Below, piece after piece: positions 26,267 through 35,493 of a stretch of 64,000 nt of DNA. Position 1 is the first letter of the stretch; the number at the start of each line of letters is the position of its first letter. The notes below the pieces were generated by a model. That model searched no databases, was not told the DNA's origin, and saw nothing but the letters and a program-made list of their open reading frames with translations. The position numbers were made by a program, and so were the translations under genes. The stretch comes from Cryptosporangium minutisporangium (GTDB lineage: Bacteria; Actinomycetota; Actinomycetes; Mycobacteriales; Cryptosporangiaceae), in contig NZ_BAAAYN010000002.1 in NCBI RefSeq assembly GCF_039536245.1, forward strand, positions 1-64,000, given 5' to 3'.

Positions 26267-26284
26267 CTCCTCCGATCGGAGGAG
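26267..26284. terminator. 18 bp perfect palindrome after the aldo/keto reductase
   Basis: CTCCTCCGATCGGAGGAG is a perfect palindrome 13 bp beyond the stop codon of the minus-strand reductase gene. It may terminate that transcript; without a loop spacer it could also be a dimeric protein site. Confidence 0.5.
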
Positions 26285-26297
26285 GCCGAGTGGGCCG

Positions 26298-27284
26298 CTA
26301 CTGGGCCGTCACCGGCGCCTGCGCCGGCGAAACCGCGTCGCTCGGAGCCCCGATCGCCCGCAGACGTGCGGTCATCGACTCGTCCAGCGTCTCGGCCACC
26401 TGCAGCGCCGCGACGTTCGCGTGCACCTGCTCCGCGTGGGTCGCACCGGTGAGCAGGCTAGCGACAGCCGGATTGAGCAGCGGAAACGCCAGCGCCAGTG
26501 CGGCCGGCGAGACCCCCGACTCGGCAGCCAATGCGGCCAGCTCCGGGCCGGCGGCCACCGCGGCGGCCAGCTGCGGTTCGGTGAGCGCGTCCGGGTGCCG
26601 CCCGTCCGCCCCGGTGTCGTACTTGCCGGTCAGTACGCCACCGGCGAGCGCGGCCGACGCCACCACGGCGGCGTTCGCCGCCGCCAGCGCGCGAATCAGA
26701 TGGTCGTCCTCGACGACGTCCCGGTGCACCAGGCTGTACGGCAGCTGAGCCGCCGACGGGCCGGGCCAGCCCCGCATGTCGGCGATCTGCGCCGCCTCCA
26801 GCACCTGCGCCGCGGTCCAGTTCAAGACGCCCCAGGCGCGGGCCTTCCCGGTCTCGAGCAGCGCGACGATCCGCTCGACCGCCTCGGCCACGTCCAGCCC
26901 GTCCGGAGGCGGCGCCGCGTAGACCAGGTCGACGTGGTCGAACTCCATCCGCGCCAGCGAGGCGTCCAGCTCTTGCTCCGGAGACTGCTCGGGCCAGAAC
27001 TCCCACCACAGCTTGTTGGCGACGATCGCCTGCTCCCGGGGCCACCCGGCGGCTCGGAAGAGCTCGCCGAACACCACCTCGGAGTAGCCCGTGCGCATCG
27101 GCGCGGCACCGGTCTCGTCGTCGTATCGCGCGTCGTCGAGGAACGTGATTCCGAGCTCGCGGGCCGCCCGCAGGACCGCCACACCCTCGTCCCGGCTGAT
27201 CCGCTCGAACGTCCGCCACGAGCCGAGCGCGAGCCGGCTCACGGTGACTCCGGAGGCGCCCAGCGCCCTCGTCGGCATGTTCAC
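26298..27284 (-). CDS. Aldo/keto reductase-fold protein with Ala at the catalytic His position
   Basis: This 328-residue protein has the AKR TIM-barrel features: N-terminal LGASGVTVSRLALGSW, catalytic Asp50 and Tyr54 in FLDDARYDD, Lys91 in IVANKLWW, and the C-terminal cofactor region (LLTGATHAEQVHAN). The fourth tetrad residue, His in the usual DLYxxHxPD, is replaced: the protein reads VDLVYAAPPPDG with Ala at that place. Reduced or altered activity is likely. GTG at 27284 and ATG at 27278 are both possible starts. No linked pathway gene is apparent. Confidence 0.8.
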   Translation of the reverse strand: MNMPTRALGASGVTVSRLALGSWRTFERISRDEGVAVLRAARELGITFLDDARYDDETGAAPMRTGYSEVVFGELFRAAGWPREQAIVANKLWWEFWPEQSPEQELDASLARMEFDHVDLVYAAPPPDGLDVAEAVERIVALLETGKARAWGVLNWTAAQVLEAAQIADMRGWPGPSAAQLPYSLVHRDVVEDDHLIRALAAANAAVVASAALAGGVLTGKYDTGADGRHPDALTEPQLAAAVAAGPELAALAAESGVSPAALALAFPLLNPAVASLLTGATHAEQVHANVAALQVAETLDESMTARLRAIGAPSDAVSPAQAPVTAQ

Positions 27285-27404
27285 GGTCTCTCAGTCCTTC
27301 CCGGCCCACGTCCGGGCACCGCCTGGCACCCACACTACCCTGGGTGACGCCGAGCGGGTGTTTCGGCACCTCGTGCGGCGATCCCCCGGAACGCGGAGCG
27401 ACGG

Positions 27405-27539
27405 TCAGGGGTTTCCGGTGGGCGCCTCGGCCGATCGCGGTGCGAGGTCCTCGGCCAGGCGGCCTTCCAGCCAGGGCAGGGCGGTCAGCATGGCGCCGAC
27501 GACCGTCGTGAGTGCCACCAGTAACAGGACGAAGAACAT
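27405..27539 (-). CDS. Small membrane protein, 44 residues
   Basis: This short frame encodes MFFVLLLVALTTVVGAMLTA followed by a charged tail (EGRLAEDLAPRS). The first 20 residues form one membrane helix, and GGGAGG lies 4 bp before the ATG, so translation is plausible. It sits alone between the reductase and the IclR gene. It may be a single-pass membrane peptide; nothing more can be said. Confidence 0.45.
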   Translation of the reverse strand: MFFVLLLVALTTVVGAMLTALPWLEGRLAEDLAPRSAEAPTGNP

Positions 27540-27687
27540 CGCGCCTCCCGGAGGACGTCCGCGGCCCGGCGCCGCGTCGTCCCGAGCGTTACCCCGGCCC
27601 CCGCGAATTGATACCTATCCCTGGCGTGTCACCGCATCCCCGGCGTGTCGGTCCGAACTGTCCAATCCAGACAACAGAGTGCCGACG

Positions 27688-28497
27688 TCATCGGGGCGCG
27701 TCGCCGGTCCCCCACGCCCCGGGGAGGCCCAGCGCCCGGGAGACTCCCCGCGCGGCAGCCTGGACCGCCGGGGCGAGCGCGATCGGCTGGGCACCGTCGG
27801 AGTGCACGACGAGCGAGATCGCGGCCACTACCGAGCCGTCCGCTCCGCGGATCGGCGCCGCCACGGAGAGTGAGTCCATCGTCACCTGTCGGTCGCTCAC
27901 CGCGAACCCCCGCTGCCGAACGGCGGCCAGCGCCCGACGGAGCTCGTCCGGTGCGGTGACCGTTCGCTCGGTGTACCGCTCCAGCGGCCGCGCCAGCACT
28001 TGCTCCTGGACGTCGGCGGGCGCGTACGCGAGCAGGACCAGCCCGACGCCGGTGCAGTGCATCGCCCAGCGCCCGCCGACCCGGGTGCGGACCCGGACCG
28101 CGTGCCGGCCGGTGATCCGCTCGACGAACACCACCTCGACGCCGTCCCGCACGGCCAGTTGAGCGTTCTCCCTGGTCACCTCGTAGAGATCTTCGAGGAA
28201 CGGCAGCGCCAGCTCGCGCAGCCCCAGACCGCGCGGCGCCAGCGAGGCCAACTCCCAGAGCCGCAAGCCGATCCGGTAGCGGCCGCTGTCGTCGCGCTCC
28301 AGCGCGCCGCACGCCGTGAGCTCACCGGCCAGCCGGTGCGCAGTGGTCAGCGGCAGATCGGCGCGCCGGGCGATCTCGGTGAGCGTCAGCCGGGAGTGGT
28401 CCGGGCCGAATGCACCGAGCAGGATGAACGCGCGCCCGATCGACGAGCGGGAGAGACGGCGGGAACCGGCGGGAGCCACGGTTATCCATCGTGGCAC
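27688..28497 (-). CDS. IclR-family transcriptional regulator
   Basis: This 269-residue regulator has an N-terminal winged helix (LTLTEIARRADLPLTTAHRL) and an IclR effector domain (MHCTGVGLVLLAYAP, GFAVSDRQVTMDSLSVAAPI). Proteins of this family sense small carboxylic or aromatic ligands. It lies 29 bp downstream of the LLM oxidoreductase on the same strand, so they probably form one transcript. The GTG at 28497 is close to a GAGGA site; a GTG 18 bp further in is an alternative. The likely operator region is upstream of the oxidoreductase. Confidence 0.87.
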   Translation of the reverse strand: MPRWITVAPAGSRRLSRSSIGRAFILLGAFGPDHSRLTLTEIARRADLPLTTAHRLAGELTACGALERDDSGRYRIGLRLWELASLAPRGLGLRELALPFLEDLYEVTRENAQLAVRDGVEVVFVERITGRHAVRVRTRVGGRWAMHCTGVGLVLLAYAPADVQEQVLARPLERYTERTVTAPDELRRALAAVRQRGFAVSDRQVTMDSLSVAAPIRGADGSVVAAISLVVHSDGAQPIALAPAVQAAARGVSRALGLPGAWGTGDAPR

Positions 28498-28526
28498 TCC
28501 TCAGCGGCCAGGGCGCCGATGCCGGG

Positions 28527-29381
28527 TCAGTGGACCGCGGCCAGCGCGCGGGCGTGCTCCAACTCGCGGACGCGGGGCAGTACCTCGCGAGCGAACACCG
28601 GAAGGTCGGCCTCGGGGTCGGCCAGGTCGAGCACGACCAGGCCGACGCCCGACCGCCCGTACTCCGCCAGCCGCTCGGCCACCTCCTCGGGCGTGCCGTG
28701 GATGCCGGTCGGCGCCTCTCCCGACGCGGGTCGGAACGTCACCGCGGCCGCCACCGCGAACCCGACGTCCCGGCCGGTCGCGGCGGCCTCACCGTCGAAC
28801 GCGGCGAGGCGCGCCGGCACCTCCTGCGGGTCCAGGCCCGGGTGGAGGAACCAGTCACCGGTCCGGGCCGCGAGCGACGCGGCGGCTCGCCAGCCACCGG
28901 AGACGACGATCTCCGGCGCCACCTCCGGCTGGACGCTGGGGCGCAGCCCGCGGACGCGGAAGTGCTCCCCCTCCACGTCGACGCTGTCGCCGGCCCAGAG
29001 CCCACGGACGATCCGCGCGAACTCCTCCGCCCGCCGATCGTCCGGGTGCGGACCGCTCCGGAGATCGATCGCGAACCGGCCGCCGGACAGCCGCCCGGCC
29101 ACCGCACCGAACCGCGCCAGCAGGGCGGGGTGCCAGGCGGCGACCGAGATCGGGGCGACGACGGTCAGCCGCTTGGCCGCGCCGAGCAGAGCGAGCGTCG
29201 TCTCGCTGGACAGACCGGCGTCACCGCCGCTGAACACGTAGTCGAGACCGAGGATGTCGGCGAGCGCGGTGAGGCGGCGAGCCTGGGCGACCGCGGCGTC
29301 GCGGTGGACCGAGGGCGACAATTGCGGGCGGCCGGTCCGGCCGACCGGGATACGGATGCCGAACAGCAGTGGTGCGGGCAC
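28527..29381 (-). CDS. LLM-class flavin/F420-dependent oxidoreductase
   Basis: This 284-residue protein has the luciferase-like monooxygenase pattern: LGLDYVFSGG, a GAAKRLTVVAPISVAAWHPA strand, GRLSGGRFAIDLRSG and a ribityl/phosphate-binding VVSGGWRAAASLAARTGDWF segment. Members oxidise or reduce diverse organics with FMN or F420; the actinobacterial setting makes F420 plausible. The GTG at 29381 is supported by AAGGAG 6 bp upstream. It is followed by the IclR gene, which may be its own regulator. Substrate unknown. Confidence 0.85.
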   Translation of the reverse strand: MPAPLLFGIRIPVGRTGRPQLSPSVHRDAAVAQARRLTALADILGLDYVFSGGDAGLSSETTLALLGAAKRLTVVAPISVAAWHPALLARFGAVAGRLSGGRFAIDLRSGPHPDDRRAEEFARIVRGLWAGDSVDVEGEHFRVRGLRPSVQPEVAPEIVVSGGWRAAASLAARTGDWFLHPGLDPQEVPARLAAFDGEAAATGRDVGFAVAAAVTFRPASGEAPTGIHGTPEEVAERLAEYGRSGVGLVVLDLADPEADLPVFAREVLPRVRELEHARALAAVH

Positions 29382-29504
29382 GAGGATCTCCTTGGAGAGA
29401 GCGGTGTCGGTGAGTCGGGACGGGACGGGTCGACACGGACCGGCGACATCGGAGTCCCGGCGCGCCGGGCAACCTCGAAGAGCTCACCCCACCAAGTTAC
29501 TCCT

Positions 29505-29530
29505 AATTCCTATCGGTTAGCTAGGGAATT
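29505..29530. promoter_or_regulatory. AT-rich inverted repeat, possible IclR operator
   Basis: AATTCC at 29505-29510 and GGAATT at 29525-29530 form arms around 14 bp that includes TTAGCTAG. The stretch is far more AT-rich than its surroundings and lies about 125 bp upstream of the LLM/IclR genes and 108 bp upstream of the divergent membrane-protein gene. A promoter or operator role is inferred. Confidence 0.4.
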
Positions 29531-29637
29531 GACGGCGCCCCGCCGGACGACTGTCGACAGCGCGTAGTAGGTTCGGCGCCGGGCCCCACCGGGCCCCTAC
29601 TGATCGGCTGGACGCCGCACGAGCCGGGAGGACGCGG

Positions 29638-30006
29638 GTGGTCGACGGACTGGCGACCGCGGTGACGGTCGTCGCACTCGCGCTGGCGGCCTGGGCGCTG
29701 ATCGAGGTGCTCCTCGGCAAGGCACCCCGCAAGCCGCTCCTGATCGGCGTCGCCGGGCTGGAGATCCTGCTCGTGGTCCAGGTGGTGGTCGCGGTGGTGA
29801 AGTTGGCTACCGACCGGACCCCCGACGAACTGGCCACTTTCCTCGGGTACCTGATCGCCTCCCTGATCATCCTGCCGGTGGGCTACTTCTGGGCGTGGTC
29901 GGAGAAGAACCGCTCGGCGACCGCGGTGGTCGGGGTGGCGTGCCTGGTCATTCCGGTGCTCGTGCTCCGGATGAACCAGGTCTGGGACGGAGTGGGCGTT
30001 GCCTGA
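29638..30006 (+). CDS. Four-helix membrane protein
   Basis: This 122-residue protein has four predicted membrane helices with short loops (for example ATAVTVVALALAAWALIEVL near the N-terminus and TAVVGVACLVIPVLVLRM near the C-terminus) and no known motif. GGGAGG precedes the GTG start by about 7 bp. Its end overlaps the next gene by 8 bp, so the two are translated together and may form a complex. Confidence 0.65.
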   Translation: MVDGLATAVTVVALALAAWALIEVLLGKAPRKPLLIGVAGLEILLVVQVVVAVVKLATDRTPDELATFLGYLIASLIILPVGYFWAWSEKNRSATAVVGVACLVIPVLVLRMNQVWDGVGVA

Positions 30007-30412
30007 GACCGAGGCACCGCCGACCGGGACCGCACACGGGCCGGGACGCGTCCTGGTGGCGGTGTACGGACTGTTCGCCCTCGCCGCCGGAGCGCGCGCC
30101 GGCGTCCAGATCGCGACCCGCTTCACCGATGCGCCGATCGCCTACCTGCTCTCCGCGTTCGCCGCGCTGGTGTACGTGGGCGCGACCGTCGCCCTGGCGC
30201 GGTCGGGGTACCGCTGGTGGCTGGTTGCACTGCTCTGCTGCTCGATCGAGGTGGTCGGCGTCCTCACGGTCGGCACCGCGAGCCTGCTGATCCCCGAGGA
30301 GTTCCCGGACGCGACGGTCTGGTCGGACTACGGCGCCGGCTACGGTTTCGTCCCGCTCGTCCTGCCGGTGCTCGGCCTGCTCTGGTTGTGGAAGGCCCGC
30401 CCGGAGCGCTGA
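29999..30412 (+). CDS. Four-helix membrane protein, partner of the preceding gene
   Basis: This 137-residue protein has four membrane segments, including GRVLVAVYGLFALAAGARAG and WWLVALLCCSIEVVGVLTV, and an acidic external loop (IPEEFPDATVWSDYGAGYG). It starts with TTG at 29999, overlapping the upstream stop codon by 8 bp, with GGAG in range. Small paired membrane proteins of this kind occur in many actinobacteria without assigned function. A strong terminator follows. Confidence 0.65.
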   Translation: MPETEAPPTGTAHGPGRVLVAVYGLFALAAGARAGVQIATRFTDAPIAYLLSAFAALVYVGATVALARSGYRWWLVALLCCSIEVVGVLTVGTASLLIPEEFPDATVWSDYGAGYGFVPLVLPVLGLLWLWKARPER

Positions 30413-30424
30413 GGCCGGCCTGCC

Positions 30425-30479
30425 CGAAAGGCCCGCTCGCGCGAGCGGCCTGCCCCCGAAGCAGGGGGCAGGCCTTTCG
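30425..30479 (+). terminator. Complex terminator with nested stems
   Basis: CGAAAGGC at 30425-30432 pairs with GCCTTTCG at 30472-30479, enclosing a 16 bp palindrome (30433-30448) and an 11 bp stem at 30447-30457/30464-30474. The alternatives overlap, so they cannot all form at once. It lies 13 bp after the membrane-protein stop codon and separates that gene from the LAL regulator. Confidence 0.8.
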
Positions 30480-30609
30480 CCGGATTGGCCAACCGCTACC
30501 GGGCTTCCTATTCTGGCTCCGATCGCCCCTACTACCGGCTCTGCCGGCTCCGGTGGAACCACTGCCCGCACAGGCGCGGAATCGTGCCGTAGCGCCCCCG
30601 GGGAGCACG

Positions 30610-33411
30610 ATGGACACGAGTCGGGCCTTCGTCGGACGCGGTCCGGAGACGATGATCCTGGCCGAGGCGTGGCGAGCGACCCTCTCCGGCGACCCCAAGG
30701 TCATCAGCGTCACCGGGGCTCCGGGCACCGGGAAGACCCGGCTGGTCGAACACTTCCTCTCCTGCCTGTCCGGTGTGTCGACGCTCTGGCTGGCCGCTGA
30801 CGAGAACGAGGTCGAGCGGCAGTGGGAGATCCTCCACCAGGCCGTCGCCCGGCTGCCCTCGTCGGCGACCGCGGACTCGATCCGGACGCCGGACCCGCAG
30901 GCCAACCCGGTATTCGTCGGCGACGCACTCGCCGCCGACCTGCGCCGCACCGGACCGACCGCGGTGGTCGTCGACGACGCGCACTGGGCCGACCGGGCCT
31001 CGATCGAGGCGATCCGGTACGCCGCCCGGCGGATGCACTCGGCGCCGGTGCTGGTCGTGGTGATCCACCATCCGCCGGGCGCGGTGCGACGGATCCCGGA
31101 CGGCCGGCCGAACCCGGGACTGCCCGATGGGTGGCGCCGGATGGTGGAGTCCGACCGTGGCGTCGAGCTGGAGCTCGGCGGACTCGCGCCGGACGAGCTC
31201 ATGCAACTCGCGGCGCTGGAGGGCCGCGCCGGGCTGTCTCCCGCCGGTGCGGCGCGGCTCTGGCAGCTCACCGACGGCAACCCGCTGCACGTCCGCCACC
31301 TGCTGCCGCAGCTGTCGATGCGGACGCTGGCCGCGGACGGCAGCCCGTTGCCTGCGCCGCACTCCATCTCCGCGACGATCGCCTCCCAGCTGGCGACCTG
31401 CCGCGCACCGACCAGAGAGCTGGTGTCGGCCGCTGCTGTGCTCGGGGAACGCTTCCGGCTGGCCGACGCCGCCACCGTCGCCGAGCTGGCGAGCGAGCCG
31501 CTCGCCGCCGCGACCACGGAGGCGCTCGCCGTCGGCCTGATCGTCGAGGCACCGGGCAGCGGCGGGCGGGAGTTCGCGTTCGCCGACCGGCTGACCCGGT
31601 CGTCGCTGTACCACGACCGAGCGCTCGCCTATCGCCAGGAGCTGCACCGGCGGGCAGCGCAGCTGGGCGGCCGCAACGCGCTGGAGCACCGGCTCACCGC
31701 CGCGGCGGGCGGGGTCGACCCTGAGCTGGCCGACGACGCCGAGCGCGCCGCCCGGGAGCGCTGGCGACGCGGGGAGCTGACCGCGGCCGCGGCGCTCTAC
31801 CGGCACGCGGTGGAGCTGACGCCGCGCGGGCGGGTGCGGTTCGCCCGTGTCCTGACCACCGTCGAGGCGTTACTGGTGGCCGGCGACGCGGCGGGCGCAC
31901 AGGACTACGAGAGCGACGTCGCCGCGGCGCCGGAAGGGCCGTGGCGGAACTACGTCGCCGGTTACCAGCTGCTGCTCTCGGGCCGGCTCCCGGAGGCCAA
32001 GGCCCTACTGGACGAGGCACTCGCCACGGTCCGCACCGCACTCCAGCGCCCCGGGTTGACGAACCCCGCGGAATCCCTCGGCGAGCCGACGCCCGGCGGC
32101 CTGCAGGCGCGAATCGCCGCGCAGTTGGCGATCATCGCGATCCTCACGCTCGATTACCGGGACATGATCCGGTACGGCGTCGAAGCGGTCGAGGCGCCGG
32201 CGACCGAGCCCTGGGTCGCCGCCTACACCCACTTCGCCCGCGCGATCGGCCTCGCGCTCTCCGGCCGGGCCGAGGAAGCCGTCGCCACCCTCGCCGACGC
32301 CGACGCCCCGGGCGCGGCCGGTGCGCTCGACGCGCTCTGCGCCCGCGGCATCATCGCGCTCTGGACCGACCGCCTGGCCGACGCCGACCGCGACCTACGG
32401 CAGTCGGTCGCGCGGGCCACCGCGGGCGAAGCCCTGCGCATCGGCCAAGCCCTGGGTTACCTCAGCGAGGTCGAGTACCGCCGCGGCGAACTCACCGACG
32501 CCGTCCTGCACGCGGAACTCGCGCTCGGCGACGCCGAGGAGAGCCTACGGATCTGGGAGTACGCGATCCTGCACGCGCTGGCCTGCTATCCCCGGGCCGC
32601 CCGCGCCGAGTGGTCGGCCGCCGACGCGCACGTGCGCGCCGCGGCGCACTGGGCCGGCCTGATCGGCGCAGGCACCGGCCTCGCGTACGCCGCCGCCGGG
32701 CTCGCGGCGATCGCGCAGGCCAAGGACGACCCCACCGCGCTGCTCGCCGCTGCCTCCGACATCGAGAAGCACTACGACTCGCAGGAGCCCGGCACCCACC
32801 TCTTCGGACCGCTCCGCGCGGACGCGCTGGCCCAGCTGGGCCGGCCGGACGAGGCGAACGCCGCGCTCGCCGACTACCTGTCCAAACTGGCCCGGCCGGA
32901 GCGACGCTCGGCCCGCCTCGGCGTCGCCCGGGTCCGCGCCCGGATCGCGCTGGCCCACGGCCGCAACCGCGACGCCCTGGCCGCGTGCAGCGAGGCGCTC
33001 GCGCTGGCGACCGAGATCGGTCTACCGCTGGAGGTGGCCCGGATCAACCTGCTCACCGGTCGCTGCCTCGCCGCCCTGGATCGCCGGGCCCCGGCCGTGG
33101 CGGCGCTGCGGACGGCGCTGCTGCAGGCGAAGGCGATCGGCGCCACCGCCTACGCCACCCAGGCCACCGACGCCGCCCGCACGCTCGGCCTCTCGATCTC
33201 CACGCCCGAGGCCGTGTTCTCCGGCCTTACCGCGACCGAGCTGAGCATCGCGCGGCTGATCGGCGCGAACCGCACCAACAAACAGATCGCCGTCGAGCTC
33301 TCGCTGAGCATCAAGACCGTCGAGGGGCACCTCACCGCGATCTATCGCAAGCTCGGCGTCGGCGGCCGAGGCGAGCTCCGGGAACTCGCCGCCCGCCCCT
33401 CAGCCGGCTGA
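30610..33411 (+). CDS. Large ATP-binding LuxR regulator (LAL family)
   Basis: This 933-residue protein has a P-loop (GAPGTGKT at residues 36-43), Walker B AVVVDDAHWAD near 119-127, a long helical TPR-like middle rich in Ala, and a C-terminal LuxR helix-turn-helix (LTATELSIARLIGANRTNKQ to LGVGGRGELREL). It is the second LAL regulator in the window, on the opposite strand and with little direct similarity outside the motifs. GGGGAGCACG precedes the ATG. No pathway genes flank it on the same strand except a small conserved-looking protein gene, so its regulon is unknown. Confidence 0.87.
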   Translation: MDTSRAFVGRGPETMILAEAWRATLSGDPKVISVTGAPGTGKTRLVEHFLSCLSGVSTLWLAADENEVERQWEILHQAVARLPSSATADSIRTPDPQANPVFVGDALAADLRRTGPTAVVVDDAHWADRASIEAIRYAARRMHSAPVLVVVIHHPPGAVRRIPDGRPNPGLPDGWRRMVESDRGVELELGGLAPDELMQLAALEGRAGLSPAGAARLWQLTDGNPLHVRHLLPQLSMRTLAADGSPLPAPHSISATIASQLATCRAPTRELVSAAAVLGERFRLADAATVAELASEPLAAATTEALAVGLIVEAPGSGGREFAFADRLTRSSLYHDRALAYRQELHRRAAQLGGRNALEHRLTAAAGGVDPELADDAERAARERWRRGELTAAAALYRHAVELTPRGRVRFARVLTTVEALLVAGDAAGAQDYESDVAAAPEGPWRNYVAGYQLLLSGRLPEAKALLDEALATVRTALQRPGLTNPAESLGEPTPGGLQARIAAQLAIIAILTLDYRDMIRYGVEAVEAPATEPWVAAYTHFARAIGLALSGRAEEAVATLADADAPGAAGALDALCARGIIALWTDRLADADRDLRQSVARATAGEALRIGQALGYLSEVEYRRGELTDAVLHAELALGDAEESLRIWEYAILHALACYPRAARAEWSAADAHVRAAAHWAGLIGAGTGLAYAAAGLAAIAQAKDDPTALLAAASDIEKHYDSQEPGTHLFGPLRADALAQLGRPDEANAALADYLSKLARPERRSARLGVARVRARIALAHGRNRDALAACSEALALATEIGLPLEVARINLLTGRCLAALDRRAPAVAALRTALLQAKAIGATAYATQATDAARTLGLSISTPEAVFSGLTATELSIARLIGANRTNKQIAVELSLSIKTVEGHLTAIYRKLGVGGRGELRELAARPSAG

Positions 33412-33537
33412 CGCCGTCCGCAGCGGCCCCGCAGCTCACCCCAGGGTTGCCGTGCCGGATTCCCAGGGTCGAACCCGGAAGACAACGGGGGGTCGGCGTT
33501 CCTAGGCTGGCCCGGTGTGGCAGCGACGGGGGCCGGG

Positions 33538-33750
33538 ATGCGTCTCATCATTGAGCTGAGTCAGACCGCTCAGGGTCGGCTCGAGGGCCGTGTTGTGCAG
33601 CCCGGATCGTCCAGCGAGCTGCCGTTCGAGGGCGTGATCGAACTGGTGGGGGTGCTCGAACAGCACCTCCGGGCCGGGAAGACCCACACGAGCCGGACGC
33701 CACCCCAGGGTGAGAACGGGGAAAGTCCCGGGCTCGACTCCGTTCCGTAG
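33538..33750 (+). CDS. Small hypothetical protein, actinobacterial type
   Basis: This 70-residue protein starts MRLIIELSQTAQGRLEGRVV and continues through FEGVIELVGVLEQHLRAG into a polar tail. It looks like the small beta-alpha proteins of actinobacteria whose N-terminal strands are conserved but whose function is not known. The ATG at 33538 is chosen because the pattern begins there; a GTG 21 bp upstream is in frame. A terminator follows the gene. Confidence 0.5.
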   Translation: MRLIIELSQTAQGRLEGRVVQPGSSSELPFEGVIELVGVLEQHLRAGKTHTSRTPPQGENGESPGLDSVP

Positions 33751-33870
33751 CACCGGCGGTCACCGTAGGTTCAAACCGCACCACTCAGGCACGGGCCGAT
33801 CAGCATGGGGCCGCTCCGGCCCGGCCTGAGGGGTGAGGCGGGGGATCCGGACCGGGGGGGCCGGCCTGTT

Positions 33871-33901
33871 CGGTAGGCGCCGGCGCGAAAGGCGCCTACC
33901 G
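33871..33901. terminator. Bidirectional terminator, 11 bp stem
   Basis: CGGTAGGCGCC at 33871-33881 and GGCGCCTACCG at 33891-33901 pair perfectly around a 9 nt loop. It lies between the convergent small-protein and histidine-kinase genes. Confidence 0.8.
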
Positions 33902-33924
33902 TGCAGGCCCCGCACGACTCCGGC

Positions 33925-35376
33925 TCACGCGACCGGCGGGCGTTTCGGCTCCGACCGGGGCAGGCAGACGATGAACCGGGTGTCGCCCGGCACGCTCTGG
34001 ACGCTCAAATCGCCGCCGTGGCGGTTCACCACGATCCGCCAGGAGATGTCCAGGCCGAGGCCGGTGCCCTCGCCGACCGGCTTGGTGGTGAAGAACGGCT
34101 CGAAGATCCGTTCCTGGATGTCGGCCGGTACACCCGGCCCGGTGTCGCACACCTCGACCTGCACCGGGCTGTCCTCATCGCTCACGCGACGCAGGCCGGT
34201 TCGGATCGTCAGCGTGCCCTTGCCGTTCATCGCGGCGATCGCGTTGACGATCAGGTTCGTCCAGACCTGGTTGAGCTCGCCGGGGTAGGCGGGAATCGTC
34301 GGAAGGCTCCGGTCGTACTCCTTGACGACCGTGATCTCCTTCTTGTTGATCTTCCCGGAGAGCATCACCAGAGTGCTGTCGATGCCCTCGTGGACGTCGA
34401 TCCACTGGTGCGGCGCCCGGTCGAGCTGGGAGTACTGCTTCGCGGCGGTGACCAGCTCGGAGATCCGGCCGGAGGCCTGCGAAATCTCCATCATCAGCTG
34501 CTCGGTCTCGAGCGTGTAGCCGATCCAGTGCAGCGCGCTGTCCAGGTGCTTCCCGCCGAGCCTCGCCTCGGCATCCGCCAGCCAGTCGATGTCGATCCCG
34601 GCCGCGACCAGCGTCGGCGCCAGGTCCCAGGCGAACGGGACGTCGCGCTCCTCCAGCCAATCACCCATCTCGTCTTCGCGGTCGTTGGTCTCGACCGGCG
34701 ACAGGTCCTTGGCCTTCGCGCACCGCTCGACGGCGTCCTCCTGCAGGTCGACGAGGACCGCGAGCCGCTCGCGGGGAATGTCGCCACGAGCCAGCGCGGC
34801 GAGCTTGTGCCGGGACTTCGCCACCCGCTCGCGCAGCAGGGACGCCGCCCGCGCCGTCGCGGCGGCGGGGTTGTTCAGCTCGTGGGTCAGGCCGGCGGTG
34901 AGCGAGCCGAGCGCCTGCAGGCGCTCCCGCGACCCGACCGTGGCCTGGCTCGCCTGGTTCCCGTAGTACAGGCCCTCCAGCAGGTGGACGGTCATCGGGA
35001 ACCACGTCGTGACGACCGTCGCCCAGTCCGCGGCAGGCAGCACGAAGAACCGGGCCGTGGTCAGTGCGCTCAGCGTCTGCAGGTACCGCTGCGGCACCCG
35101 GTCGCCGAGGTAGGCCATGTACGCGCCGGCGTAGGACCCGGCCTTGTCGGTCCGTGAGATCTCCACCCGCGCCCCGCCGACGTTCCGGCTGAGCTTGATG
35201 GTGCCGGAGAGCAGCACGTAGAAGCAGGTCGCCGGCTCGCCCTCGCCGTAGACGGTGGTGTTCGCCGCGTGCTCCTCGACCGCGCCGTGCTCGGAGAGCC
35301 AGGTCAGCTGCTCGGGGCTGAGCGCCTCGAACAGGAACAGCGTCCGGAGATCGTCAGGGCTCACCCGATCGACCAT
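33925..35376 (-). CDS. Histidine kinase with N-terminal cyclic-nucleotide-binding-type domain
   Basis: This 483-residue soluble kinase has an N-terminal cNMP/CRP-like beta-roll (LFEALSPEQLTWLSEHG to SYAGAYMAYLGDR, residues 8-125), a HisKA helix with His165 in LTHELNNP, and a HATPase domain with N box (NLIVNAIAAMNG), G1 (CDTGPGVP) and G2 (GEGTGLGLD). The cassette at residues 81-90 lacks the Glu and Arg that bind cyclic nucleotide phosphate, so it may sense another ligand or form dimers. Strong AGGAGG precedes the ATG by 8 bp. It is 117 bp downstream of the receiver/TrxR-like gene on the same strand, the probable partner. Confidence 0.87.
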   Translation of the reverse strand: MVDRVSPDDLRTLFLFEALSPEQLTWLSEHGAVEEHAANTTVYGEGEPATCFYVLLSGTIKLSRNVGGARVEISRTDKAGSYAGAYMAYLGDRVPQRYLQTLSALTTARFFVLPAADWATVVTTWFPMTVHLLEGLYYGNQASQATVGSRERLQALGSLTAGLTHELNNPAAATARAASLLRERVAKSRHKLAALARGDIPRERLAVLVDLQEDAVERCAKAKDLSPVETNDREDEMGDWLEERDVPFAWDLAPTLVAAGIDIDWLADAEARLGGKHLDSALHWIGYTLETEQLMMEISQASGRISELVTAAKQYSQLDRAPHQWIDVHEGIDSTLVMLSGKINKKEITVVKEYDRSLPTIPAYPGELNQVWTNLIVNAIAAMNGKGTLTIRTGLRRVSDEDSPVQVEVCDTGPGVPADIQERIFEPFFTTKPVGEGTGLGLDISWRIVVNRHGGDLSVQSVPGDTRFIVCLPRSEPKRPPVA

Positions 35377-35493
35377 CGCAGCGTCCTCCTTCGCCGAACG
35401 GTTGCGGCCGGGTTTCGCTCGGTCGCAGGCGGCCGGAACCTCCGGTCGCCGGGTGCGGCCGGAGAATCCGGCCGCACCCTCCAGTGTGCTCGC

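Noticed and set aside
33721-33790. tRNA-like T-arm text (GGGCTCGACTCC, GGTTCAAACC)
   Set aside because: No matching acceptor, D or anticodon arm was found, and part of it is coding in the 70-residue gene.
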